Shown here piece after piece: positions 16,268-24,083 of a stretch of 64,000 bases of DNA. The stretch's first letter is position 1. Each line of letters opens with the position of its first letter. The stretch lies in assembly GCA_002205125.1 (NCBI GenBank), contig NIOE01000014.1:1-64000 (forward strand), read 5' to 3'. A program made the translations under genes and the position numbers. The notes beneath the pieces are model-generated. The model had not been told where the DNA came from, searched no databases, and worked only from the letters and a program-made list of their open reading frames with translations. The DNA is from Roseateles noduli (GTDB taxonomy: Bacteria; Pseudomonadota; Gammaproteobacteria; Burkholderiales; Burkholderiaceae_C).

Positions 16268-16834
16268 ATGCAACTGATCAGTCTGAACACGGCCCGCGCT
16301 GAACCGCTGCTCATCGACGGGCGCCCGGTCATGACGGGCATCCGCAAGCGGCCGGTGGACGGCGCGGTGGAAGTGCGGCCGCTCGGCCTGGAAGGCGATG
16401 AACAGGCCGATCCCAGCGTCCACGGCGGCCTGTCCAAGGCGGTCTACGCCTATCCGTCCGAGCATTACGCGTTCTGGCGCACGGTGCGTGCGCAGGCGCA
16501 TGCGGCTGGCTGGGACGATCCGCTGCCGTGGGGATCCGTGGGCGAGAACCTGAGTCTCTCCGGCCTCGCCGAAGGCGACGCCTGGATCGGCGACGTGCTG
16601 GTGTTTCCGGACTGCGAGCTCGCCGTGAGCGAGCCGCGTTATCCGTGCTTCAAGTTCAACGCGGTGATGGGCTTCAACAAGGCCGCGAAGATGATGACGC
16701 AGAGCGGCTGGTGCGGCTTCTACCTGGCGGTACGGCAGCCCGGCACGATCACGGCGGGGCAGTCCTTCACCGTCCGGCCCGGCCCGCGCGAAGTCTCCAT
16801 CGCGGAGATCTTCCGGGCCAAGACGCAGCGCTGA
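16268..16834 (+). CDS. MOSC domain-containing protein (YiiM-like)
   Basis: A 188-residue cytoplasmic protein of the MOSC (molybdenum cofactor sulfurase C-terminal) superfamily, close to YiiM. Visible marks are GLEGDEQADPSVHGGLSKAV near residue 40, WGSVGENLSL near 90, and PRYPCFKF near 120 with the family's conserved Cys. YiiM-type proteins help reduce N-hydroxylated base analogues using molybdenum cofactor; transfer of that role is by family only. The ATG has no Shine-Dalgarno sequence but lies 6 nt after CAGAAT (16256-16261), suggesting a leaderless mRNA. Confidence 0.88.
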   Translation: MQLISLNTARAEPLLIDGRPVMTGIRKRPVDGAVEVRPLGLEGDEQADPSVHGGLSKAVYAYPSEHYAFWRTVRAQAHAAGWDDPLPWGSVGENLSLSGLAEGDAWIGDVLVFPDCELAVSEPRYPCFKFNAVMGFNKAAKMMTQSGWCGFYLAVRQPGTITAGQSFTVRPGPREVSIAEIFRAKTQR

Positions 16835-16843
16835 ACCTTCTTA

Positions 16844-16882
16844 CTCCCTCTCCCGCACTGCGGGAGAGGGTTGGGGTGAGGG
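16844..16882. repeat. REP-like palindrome, likely terminator
   Basis: An 11-bp stem with 3-nt loop (16846-16856 with 16860-16870, CCCTCTCCCGC and its complement) is followed by TTGGGGTGAGGG. This sequence type is a widespread interspersed palindrome in proteobacterial genomes. It lies between two convergent genes and could end transcription from both. Only one copy was seen in the window. Confidence 0.75.
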
Positions 16883-16909
16883 CCAGCGGCCGTGGCAGTA
16901 CCGAGGCCC

Positions 16910-17986
16910 TCAGTCCGCCAGTGCCGGGTAGTCCGTGTAGCCTTCAGCGCCACCACCGTACATGGTCGCCGAATGCGCCTTCTGCAGCGGCGCATTGAGC
17001 TTCAGTCGGCGCACCAGATCCGGATTCGAGATGAAGCTGCGACCGAACGCCACCGCGTCGGCGTGCCCCTTGGCGACGGCATCGATCGCCATCTCGCGGG
17101 TGTAGCCGTTGTTGGCGATGTACACGCCCTTGAAGCGCTCGCGCAGCGCGTCGTAGTCGAACGGCGCCACATCGCGCGGACCGCCGGTGTGTCCTTCGAT
17201 GACATGCAGGAAGGCCAGCTTCATCGGCGACAGCTGCTCGACCACGTAGTTGAAGAGCTTCTGCGCATCGCTGTCCTGCCCCGCGTCGTTCACCGGCGTG
17301 ACCGGCGACAGGCGCAGGCCGGTGCGGTCGGCGCCGATCGCGCCGGCGATGGCCGTCATCACTTCGAGCAGCAGGCGCGCGCGGTTCTCGATCGAACCGC
17401 CGTAGGCATCGGTGCGGTCGTTGATGCTGTCGCGCAGGAACTGGTCCAGCAGATAGCCGTTGGCGCCGTGCACTTCGACGGCGTCGAAGCCTGCCGCCAT
17501 CGCCGCCTTCGCCGCATGGACGTAGGACTCGATGACGCCGGGCAGCTCGTCGAGCTTCAGCGCGCGCGGCGCGGCGACATCGACGAAGCCGTCCTTGGTG
17601 AAGGTCTTGCTGTTGGCCTGGCGGTCCGTCGCCGACAGCGGTTTGGCGCCGCCGGGCTGGAAGTCCGCATGGGAGATGCGACCCACGTGCCACAGCTGCA
17701 CGGCGATCTTGCCGCCGGCCTGGTGGACGGCGTCGGTCACCTGCTTCCAGGCGGCGATCTGTTCCGGCGAATGGATCCCGGGCGTGTCGAGGTAGCCCTG
17801 GCCCTGCTGCGTGATCTGGGCGCCCTCGCTGATGATCAGTCCGGCGCTGGCGCGCTGGCGGTAGTACTCGACCGCGAGCGGTCCCGGCACCAGGCCGACG
17901 GAACGGTTGCGGGTGAGCGGCGCCATGACGACGCGGTTGGCCAGCGAGACGGCGCCGACTTGCAAGGGATCGAAGAGACTGGGCAT
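16910..17986 (-). CDS. Old yellow enzyme family NADH:flavin oxidoreductase (NemA-like)
   Basis: A 358-residue FMN-dependent ene-reductase. It begins MPSLFDPLQVGAVSLANRVV, typical of the NemA/xenobiotic reductase branch, with APLTRNRS, the FMN contact ISEGAQITQQGQGYLDTPGI, the substrate-binding pair in EVHGANGYLLDQFLRDSIND, the phosphate site VAFGRSFISNPDLVRR and a C-terminal TDYP. It would reduce activated alkenes, nitro compounds or N-ethylmaleimide with NAD(P)H. An in-frame extension to 18043 was rejected because family members begin at this Met. The gene is single and divergent from the beta-helix gene; no regulator of the NemR type lies next to it. Confidence 0.92.
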   Translation of the reverse strand: MPSLFDPLQVGAVSLANRVVMAPLTRNRSVGLVPGPLAVEYYRQRASAGLIISEGAQITQQGQGYLDTPGIHSPEQIAAWKQVTDAVHQAGGKIAVQLWHVGRISHADFQPGGAKPLSATDRQANSKTFTKDGFVDVAAPRALKLDELPGVIESYVHAAKAAMAAGFDAVEVHGANGYLLDQFLRDSINDRTDAYGGSIENRARLLLEVMTAIAGAIGADRTGLRLSPVTPVNDAGQDSDAQKLFNYVVEQLSPMKLAFLHVIEGHTGGPRDVAPFDYDALRERFKGVYIANNGYTREMAIDAVAKGHADAVAFGRSFISNPDLVRRLKLNAPLQKAHSATMYGGGAEGYTDYPALAD

Positions 17987-18238
17987 GAGCGTGTCGAGGA
18001 TGCAGTGAAGGTGGACAGCGTCCGGTAGCAGGTGCCGGACCACGATGGCACGCAGCTTAGCGATCGAATCCGGCCTCCGCAGCGCTTAGGCGACAGCCCG
18101 GACGCCGGCTGGGGCCTTGCGCCGCCTTCACGGCCGACCCGTAACGCTTGGCTACACTCGCCCGGCTGCCTGGGGACGCCGTCCCCGCCTTGCGCGCGGC
18201 GTCCCCCTCCTCCACCGTCCCGACTCGGGAGCTTGTCG

Positions 18239-19480
18239 ATGCCCTCTGGTTCCTCGCGCTCTCCGCTCTCCCTGCCCGCCTCGCTTGAATCCGGACTCCG
18301 TGAGCCGCGGACCGACATCGGTCGCCGCCGCCTGCTGCAGGCCGGCACCGCAGTGGCGTTGCCGCCCTGGCTGTGGCCGGTCCAGGCCCAGCGAGGCGGC
18401 GCGTCGGGCGCCGTGATGCACGTCGGGCCCGACCATCCGGTGAAGACGCTGGCGGCCGCCGCTTCGCAAGCAAAGCCTGGCATGACCATCGAAGTGCAGG
18501 CCGGCGACTACACCGGCGACGTCGCCGTCTGGCCGCAGGACGACCTGACGCTGCGCGCCGTCGGCGGTCGCGCGCGGATGCTGGCCAAGGGCGCGCACGC
18601 GCAGGGCAAGGGGATCTTCGTCACGACCGGCAAGCGGATGACGATCGAGGGCTTCGACTTCGTCGGCGCGCGCGTGCCGGACCGCAACGGCGCGGGCATC
18701 CGGCTGGAGCGCGGTTCGCTGACCCTGCGCGACTGCCGTTTCCAGGACAACGAGAACGGCCTGCTGGCGGGCAACGACGGCAGCATCGAGCTGCGCATCG
18801 ACGGCTGCGACTTCGGTCCGATCGCGCCCGGCGAGGGTCGCACGCACAACTGCTACGTCGGCGCGATCGGCAAGCTGTCGGTGGTGGCGAGCTACTTCCA
18901 CCACGGCGCGTCGGGCCACCTGCTGAAGTCGCGCGCGGCGGTGAACCACGTCTTCTACAACCGCCTGACCGATGAGACCGGCCGCGCGAGTTTCGAGCTC
19001 GAGTTCCCCAACGGCGGCGTGGCGCTGGTGATGGGCAACGTGATCCAGCAGAGCCCGTCGAGCGAGAACTACCACCTGATCGCGTACGGCAGCGAGGGGC
19101 TCTCCAACCGTCGCAACGAGCTGCACCTGATCAACAACACGCTGGTCGACCGGCGCCAGGCCGGCGGCGTGTACCTGCGCATGGCGCAACAGGCGCAGAA
19201 GCTGCGGCTGATCAACAACCTGCTGTGCGGCAAGCACGAGCTGCCGGCGGGTCCGGACCGCGAGCAGCATCACAACTACTTCGTCGAGCTGGACAGCTTC
19301 GTCGATGCCGACCGCTACGACTTCCGCCTGAGGCCGGAGTCGCCGCTGATCGGCCGTGCGGTGGACGTGAGCGCCGTCGACGGCCAGGCGCTCAAGCCGG
19401 CGATGCAGTACCAGCATCCGTGCGGGCTCAAGGACGTGCCGGCGGGGACGGCGTATTCGCCGGGGGCGTTTCAGGTCTGA
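18239..19480 (+). CDS. Tat-exported right-handed beta-helix protein
   Basis: A 413-residue protein. The chosen ATG follows GGGAGCTTGTCG and places a twin-arginine signal (DIGRRRLLQAGTAVALPPW) at residues 30-48, predicting folded export by the Tat route. The mature part has repeated short strands typical of parallel beta-helices (pectate-lyase/NosD fold), such as MTIEGFDFVGARV, LTLRDCRFQDNENGL, IELRIDGCDFG and NELHLINNTLVDRR. These folds bind or cleave polysaccharides; no lyase catalytic set was identified. The stop lies 10 bp inside the convergent small gene at 19471. TACACT at about 18153 is a possible -10. Confidence 0.78.
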   Translation: MPSGSSRSPLSLPASLESGLREPRTDIGRRRLLQAGTAVALPPWLWPVQAQRGGASGAVMHVGPDHPVKTLAAAASQAKPGMTIEVQAGDYTGDVAVWPQDDLTLRAVGGRARMLAKGAHAQGKGIFVTTGKRMTIEGFDFVGARVPDRNGAGIRLERGSLTLRDCRFQDNENGLLAGNDGSIELRIDGCDFGPIAPGEGRTHNCYVGAIGKLSVVASYFHHGASGHLLKSRAAVNHVFYNRLTDETGRASFELEFPNGGVALVMGNVIQQSPSSENYHLIAYGSEGLSNRRNELHLINNTLVDRRQAGGVYLRMAQQAQKLRLINNLLCGKHELPAGPDREQHHNYFVELDSFVDADRYDFRLRPESPLIGRAVDVSAVDGQALKPAMQYQHPCGLKDVPAGTAYSPGAFQV

Positions 19481-19698
19481 GCCGCCAGCTTCTTCGCTTC
19501 GCGCTCCGCCGCAAGCTCGAAGAGGCGCACCACATCTACGTGCTGAACGCTTGCGATGATTTCGTCTATCAACGCCTCTTCGGCCTCCGCACGCCTGCGC
19601 GCGCGGATGTCGGAAAGCACGATGACATCTGCTGGACGATCGAAACGCGAGGAACGCTCCGACGTGACGCGCGGATTAAGTTGGATCGGCGGATTCAT
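19471..19698 (-). CDS. 75-residue protein coupled to the DcdV-like deaminase
   Basis: A small protein of no recognised family, starting MNPPIQLNPRVTSERSSRFD with a good ribosome site (GGGAGAAATTACCC). Its start lies inside the 3' end of the deaminase gene (23-nt overlap), so the two are almost certainly co-transcribed and coupled in translation. The N-terminal 30 residues are basic and extended; residues about 30-75 look like one long charged helix (RARRRAEAEEALIDEIIA, then LFELAAEREAKKL). There is no signal peptide or membrane segment. A regulatory, adaptor or antitoxin-like partner of the deaminase is possible but unproven. An in-frame upstream start at 19803 inside the deaminase is less likely. 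Confidence 0.7.
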   Translation of the reverse strand: MNPPIQLNPRVTSERSSRFDRPADVIVLSDIRARRRAEAEEALIDEIIASVQHVDVVRLFELAAEREAKKLAAQT

Positions 19699-21286
19699 GG
19701 GTAATTTCTCCCGGAGTTGAAGTTGCACGCGGCGCCCGATCGGACACGTTGCGCTGTCGCAATGATTCGATGACCAAGCCCTCGAGTACGGGAAGCGCCT
19801 CAAGACTTTTCTTCAGTCGGGGCGATGCATGCCTCGGAGCAATGCGTATCACCTGGCCATCGTGCTTGCGCGAGTCTGGCGACATCCTGAAGAAGCTCAG
19901 GTAGCGCGTCGGCGCCACGCCTTCGTACGGAATCAACCGGACCTTGTGGACCTCGTGGTCGAACTCGGACAGCGCATCGCCGTGCAGCTTCATGGCCAAG
20001 CTCTTCTTGTAGGGCTCAATAAAGAAGATCTCGCTGATGCCTGCGGCGATAAGGTGTCGCGCACAAACATGGCAGGGATAGGTGGTCACAAAGAGCCTTG
20101 CGCCACGCACACGATCCGCGGCGTGGCGAAGCGCCGTGAGAAGCGCGTGCATCTCCGCATGGACCGCCCGTGAGAACTCGAGGAGACCACGCAGCTTCTG
20201 GTCCTTGAATACGGCCTGGGCTGCCTCCTCGCGACGAGACTCTTCAATGAATGGGCTGAGCGCCGACAGGACGTGCGCTGAAAGCGCGCGCTTCTCCTCG
20301 TCGTTGTGGCAGATGCCACCTTGGTTCCAGCAGCGGTTGTCCGACGATCCTGAGGGGTCCTTCTCGCGATCTGTGACATAGAGCCCTCCGAACGGACGCG
20401 GCACGTCGTTCCACCCGATCGCCAATATCTCACCCTCCGCATCGGCTACCGCCGCGCCAACCTGCCGAGAGAGACAAGCGGAGTTCCCTGCCGCAGACGC
20501 CGCGGCATGCATGGCGGACTCCTCCCTCGTAGGCGTGATCAAGCGGGTGCCCAGGACCAGGTGCAGGAATCGATGCACGTGGGCCTGCAACTCCGTTGCG
20601 GTTCCGAGGTCCGACCTCAGGAAGTAATCGCATTGAGGGAAGGCCTCATCGACGCTTTGTCCTTCGGCAATCTCAGCGCCGGACTCCGGATCCATGAGTT
20701 CAGCGATATCAGCACTGCTCAATCCCTCATGACGCAGGACGGACTCGCGCTGCGATACGGGCGAGTACACACCGACGACGTACAGAACCTCTCGATAGAC
20801 CGTGCGGAGCAGTTCCATCTCCTGAGGATTCTTGATGGACTGGACGATGTGGCAGACACGGCGCGACACAAACTTCCGCGACGCCGAATCGCGACCGTCA
20901 AACTCCCTGCTGACCCGGATCTGCTTCACGGCGAGTTCCGCCAGCACTGCCTTGCCATGCTCGCGCCGCATCTCTGCGCCGCTCGAAGCCAACCTCTTCC
21001 ATCGCTGCACAGGGCTTCCCGTGACACCTTGGCCACTTGCGTCCGCAAACTGCCGGACAAAGTCGCTGACGCAAACCGTCTCGACGTCGTAGCCGAAAGT
21101 CGCGTGGAGCGCCTCACCGATCTGATTGGCAACGTCCTGCAACGGCGTTCCGATCGGCCCGCACAGGGCAATGACCAGCTCGTCAGTCTGGGTCTCCTTG
21201 AGGACTCCCGTCGACGATTGATCAGCAAACAGGTGACGGCGAGCGATCTCGCCGGGTACAGGGTGGGCGTTCAACTTCTGGCTCAT
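19676..21286 (-). CDS. DcdV/AvcD-type anti-phage deoxycytidylate deaminase
   Basis: A 536-residue two-domain enzyme. Residues about 36-250 form a P-loop-kinase-like domain whose loop reads ALCGPIGTP; the canonical GK(S/T) lysine is absent. Residues about 260-480 form a zinc-dependent cytidine/dCMP deaminase domain: CLSRQVGAAV (271-280), HAE at 376-378 (zinc His and catalytic Glu) and PCHVC at 404-408 (zinc Cys pair). This size and order match DcdV/AvcD enzymes, which deaminate dCTP/dCMP during infection and starve phage replication. The start at 21286 was chosen for its GGAG site; in-frame Met codons at 21343 and 21298 are alternatives. Base composition is less GC-rich than the neighbours, suggesting transfer. 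Defence function is inferred from architecture. Confidence 0.82.
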   Translation of the reverse strand: MSQKLNAHPVPGEIARRHLFADQSSTGVLKETQTDELVIALCGPIGTPLQDVANQIGEALHATFGYDVETVCVSDFVRQFADASGQGVTGSPVQRWKRLASSGAEMRREHGKAVLAELAVKQIRVSREFDGRDSASRKFVSRRVCHIVQSIKNPQEMELLRTVYREVLYVVGVYSPVSQRESVLRHEGLSSADIAELMDPESGAEIAEGQSVDEAFPQCDYFLRSDLGTATELQAHVHRFLHLVLGTRLITPTREESAMHAAASAAGNSACLSRQVGAAVADAEGEILAIGWNDVPRPFGGLYVTDREKDPSGSSDNRCWNQGGICHNDEEKRALSAHVLSALSPFIEESRREEAAQAVFKDQKLRGLLEFSRAVHAEMHALLTALRHAADRVRGARLFVTTYPCHVCARHLIAAGISEIFFIEPYKKSLAMKLHGDALSEFDHEVHKVRLIPYEGVAPTRYLSFFRMSPDSRKHDGQVIRIAPRHASPRLKKSLEALPVLEGLVIESLRQRNVSDRAPRATSTPGEITHESADPT

Positions 21287-21410
21287 TCGGATCTCCATCA
21301 ACAGATCGAAATCCTGCGCCCGTTCCGGAGGGTCGACTTTCACCCGACCGCGATGCCGTCGCGGATCCGCGACGGGCCCTCCTGCACATTCATGGGTCCG
21401 TTGAGGGCCC
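21287..21410 (-). promoter_or_regulatory. Structured leader upstream of the deaminase gene
   Basis: On the minus strand the 124 nt before the deaminase contain a perfect 20-bp palindrome (21356-21375, centred on GGATCC) and an overlapping 8-bp inverted repeat (21374-21381 with 21403-21410, GGGCCCTC/GAGGGCCC). The two share bases, so as RNA they would form mutually exclusive or stacked hairpins. Known DcdV/AvcD genes are preceded by an inhibitory noncoding RNA; position and folding potential fit such a role, but homology is not shown. It could also hold a protein operator. Confidence 0.4.
21340..21393 (-). CDS. Possible 17-residue leader peptide
   Basis: An ATG at 21393 opens a 17-codon frame (MNVQEGPSRIRDGIAVG) ending 53 nt before the deaminase start. 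It lies across the palindromic leader, so its translation would disturb the hairpins. The ribosome site is weak (CGGACCC). It may be fortuitous; it is listed because leader peptides in structured leaders often control the next gene. Confidence 0.25.
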   Translation of the reverse strand: MNVQEGPSRIRDGIAVG

Positions 21411-21474
21411 GATGCCTTGGATTTGCTACCCCCATCGGGGGAACGATGGCCGGGGGCGCGCTACAGTCCTGCCC

Positions 21475-22329
21475 ATGCTCGCTTACCGACACGCCTTCCA
21501 CGCCGGCAATCACGCCGACGTGCTCAAACACCTGGTATTGGCCGAGGTCCTCCGCTACATGGCGGAAAAGGACAAGCCGTACACCCTGGTGGACACCCAT
21601 GCCGGCGCCGGCGGCTACGCCCTGGACGGCCGCTATGCCCAGAAGAATGCCGAGCACGCCGGCGGCATCGCCGCGCTCTACGCGCGCAAGGACCTGCCCG
21701 AACCGCTGCAGCAGTACGTGCAGCTGGTGCACGACTTCAATCCCGGCAAGAAGCTCGAGCAGTACCCCGGCTCACCCGCCATCGCGCGCATGCTGATGCG
21801 CTTCGACGACCGCCTGCGCTGCTACGAGCTGCACGGCACCGACCACCGCATCCTCGCCAGTTACCTGGAGGACCGCGCCAACACGCAGGTCCTGCAGCAG
21901 GACGGCTTCGCGTCGCTGAAGGCGGAGCTGCCGCCGCCGTCGCGCCGCGGCGTCGTGCTGATGGATCCGTCCTACGAGATCAAGGCCGACTACGGCAAGG
22001 TCGTCGCCGCGCTCCGCGAGGGCCTGCAGCGCTTCGCCGACGGCACGATCGCGATCTGGTATCCGCAGCTGCAGACCGTCGAGTCCGCGCAGCTCGTGCA
22101 ACGCCTGAAGTCCGCCTCCGAGCCCGTCGCCAAGAAGGGCTGGCTGCACGTGCGCCTGACCGTCACGCAGGCCGACGAGCGCGGCTTCGGCATGATGGGC
22201 AGCGGCATGTTCGTCGTGAACCCGCCGTTCGTGCTGCACGACAAGCTGGCCGAATGCCTGCCCACGCTCGTGGACACGCTCGGCCAGTACGACGACGCCA
22301 ACTACCTGCTGGAGCAGCAGAGCGCCTGA
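21475..22329 (+). CDS. rlmJ: 23S rRNA (adenine(2030)-N6)-methyltransferase
   Basis: A 284-residue RlmJ-family methyltransferase that modifies A2030 of 23S rRNA. It begins MLAYRHAFHAGNHADVLKHL, nearly diagnostic, with the S-adenosylmethionine-binding DTHAGAGGY near residue 42 and the catalytic DPSYEIK (N-6 adenine methylase DPPY type) near residue 164. TACAGT at 21462-21467 ends 7 nt before the ATG, suggesting a leaderless transcript. Its stop abuts the stop of the convergent gene at 22330. Confidence 0.95.
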   Translation: MLAYRHAFHAGNHADVLKHLVLAEVLRYMAEKDKPYTLVDTHAGAGGYALDGRYAQKNAEHAGGIAALYARKDLPEPLQQYVQLVHDFNPGKKLEQYPGSPAIARMLMRFDDRLRCYELHGTDHRILASYLEDRANTQVLQQDGFASLKAELPPPSRRGVVLMDPSYEIKADYGKVVAALREGLQRFADGTIAIWYPQLQTVESAQLVQRLKSASEPVAKKGWLHVRLTVTQADERGFGMMGSGMFVVNPPFVLHDKLAECLPTLVDTLGQYDDANYLLEQQSA

Positions 22330-22971
22330 TCAGTGCCCGACGGTGAAGCGTCGGCGGATGTGCTGCGGGCGCTCCAGCTCGTCGACGATGGCGACTGCCA
22401 GGTCGGCCGTCGAGATGTGCGCCGGGCCGTTGGCGTCCATCACCGGCGTGTCCAGGCTGACGCGGTAGCTGCCACGGCGTTCGCCCGGCTCCAGATGCGG
22501 CGCGGGCGACAGGAAGGTCCAGTCGAGCGAGGACTCCAGCCGGATCAGGTTCAGCGCTTCGCGCGCGGCCAGCGCGCCCTGCTTCCACTGGTCCGGGAAC
22601 TCCGGCAGGTCGACGATCTGCACGCCCGGCGCCGCGTACAGGCTGCCGGCGCCGCCGACCACCAGCAGGCGCTTCACGCCGGCGCGCTTCACGCCGTCGT
22701 AGATCGCGCGGGTGCCTTCCAGGAACTCGGTGTGGATGTCCGCCACCGCCCAGCCCGGGTTGTAGGCGCTGACGACCGCGTCCACGCCTTCCACCGCGGC
22801 CGCGACCTGGTCCGCCTGCTTCGCGTCCGCTTTCACCACGGTGAGGCCGGCGCGGGCGTCCAGCTTGGCCGGGTCGCGCGCCAAGGCGACGACCTCGTGA
22901 CCGCGGGACAGCAGTTCCTGGAGCACTTCCTTGCCGACGAAGCCGGTCGGTCCGATCAGGGCGACTTTCAT
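22330..22971 (-). CDS. NAD(P)H-binding epimerase-like protein (NmrA/YwnB type)
   Basis: A 213-residue atypical short-chain dehydrogenase. It starts MKVALIGPTGFVGKEVLQEL with the Gly-rich nucleotide motif G-x-x-G-x-x-G, followed by ARDPAKL and a central VVSAYNPG. The ATG is preceded by AAAGGAATTCTC. It has the usual length of YwnB/YtfG-like NAD(P)-binding proteins, which act on unknown substrates or sense redox state. The LysR gene at 23132 is divergent across 160 bp, so this gene is its probable target. Confidence 0.85.
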   Translation of the reverse strand: MKVALIGPTGFVGKEVLQELLSRGHEVVALARDPAKLDARAGLTVVKADAKQADQVAAAVEGVDAVVSAYNPGWAVADIHTEFLEGTRAIYDGVKRAGVKRLLVVGGAGSLYAAPGVQIVDLPEFPDQWKQGALAAREALNLIRLESSLDWTFLSPAPHLEPGERRGSYRVSLDTPVMDANGPAHISTADLAVAIVDELERPQHIRRRFTVGH

Positions 22972-23131
22972 GAGAATTCCTTTCGAGGGGGTTCCGGGGA
23001 GGCCGGGAGAGGCCGTGGGTTTCGGGACAGCGACGGGATGCCGCAATGAGGCGGACTTTAGAAACTTCACAATCACCGCAGAAGTCCTCAGAATCCGACT
23101 CCATTCTTTAGACGATCTACACAATCTCCCG

Positions 23132-24055
23132 ATGCTGGACCAACTCCGCCGGATGGCCGTGCTGGCGACCGTCGTCGAACAGGGCAGCCTGGTCGCCGCG
23201 GCGCGGCAGCTGCAGACGACGACCTCCGCCGTCAGCCAGCAGCTGCGCGCGCTGGAGCGCGACATGGGCGTGACGCTGCTGCACCGCTCGACGCGCCGCA
23301 TCGGCCTCACACCCGCCGGCGAGCGCTTCGTGCAGGGCTGCCAGGCGATGCTCGCCGCCGCACGCGACGCGCAGACCCAACTCCACCATCTGCGCGACGC
23401 GCCCGAAGGCGAGCTGCGCATCAGCGCACCCGTCGGCGCGGCGCGGCAGATCGGTCCCGCGCTGGCGCCGCTGCTGGCAGCGAATCCAGGGATGAGCCTG
23501 CACCTGGAGGTCGACGACGGGTTCACCGACCTCGTCGCCAAGCGCATCGACCTCGCCGTGCGCTTCGGCCGGCTGCCCGACAGCAGCTGGGTCGCGCAGC
23601 GCATCGGTCAGCGGACGGTCGGCCTCTACGCCGCGCCCGCCTACCTGGCGCGACGCGGCGTCCCCACGTCGATGTCGGACCTGACCCGGCACGACTGGGT
23701 GTTCCTGCGCTCCGACACCGGCGCGATCCGGAACCTCTCGCTGGTCGGTCCCGACGGCCGCGAGGAGGTGCTGCGGGTCAATCCGCGCGCGAGCAGCAAC
23801 AACCAGCTCAGCCTGCAGCAGTTCTGCGAGGCCGGCGTCGGGCTGGCGTTCCTCAGCGTGGAGGACGTCGAGGAATCGCAGACGCAAGGCCGCCTGCTGC
23901 CGCTGCTGCCGGGCTGGTCGCTGCCGATGCTGCCGGTCTACGTGATGACGCCGCAGCGCGATGCGCAGCCGGCGAAGGTCCGCCACGCCATCGACGCGCT
24001 CACCCAGGCGTTCGCCGGCGCGGCATCATCGACCACGGCGGCGTCCGCTGCATAG
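23132..24055 (+). CDS. LysR-family transcriptional regulator
   Basis: A 307-residue LysR regulator. The winged helix-turn-helix covers residues 1-60 (MLDQLRRMAVLATVVEQGSL, then TTSAVSQQLRALERDMG), followed by a LysR_substrate effector domain (about 88-295). It resembles the DhcR/PA0477-like group whose members control a divergent oxidoreductase. The divergent NAD(P)H-binding gene at 22330-22971 is the likely target. The intervening 160 bp are notably A/T-richer than the surroundings, as expected of a shared promoter. The effector is unknown. Confidence 0.92.
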   Translation: MLDQLRRMAVLATVVEQGSLVAAARQLQTTTSAVSQQLRALERDMGVTLLHRSTRRIGLTPAGERFVQGCQAMLAAARDAQTQLHHLRDAPEGELRISAPVGAARQIGPALAPLLAANPGMSLHLEVDDGFTDLVAKRIDLAVRFGRLPDSSWVAQRIGQRTVGLYAAPAYLARRGVPTSMSDLTRHDWVFLRSDTGAIRNLSLVGPDGREEVLRVNPRASSNNQLSLQQFCEAGVGLAFLSVEDVEESQTQGRLLPLLPGWSLPMLPVYVMTPQRDAQPAKVRHAIDALTQAFAGAASSTTAASAA

Positions 24056-24083
24056 TCGACCAGGACCCGCCAGGAGCGCTCCG

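Noticed and set aside
16844-16882. REP-like palindrome as part of a larger repeat family in this window
   Set aside because: No second copy was found here, so no array or mobile cluster can be claimed.
21340-21732. Longer minus-strand frame of 130 codons overlapping the start of rlmJ
   Set aside because: Its upstream part lies inside rlmJ and looks like shadow coding; only the terminal 17 codons outside rlmJ were kept as a possible leader peptide.
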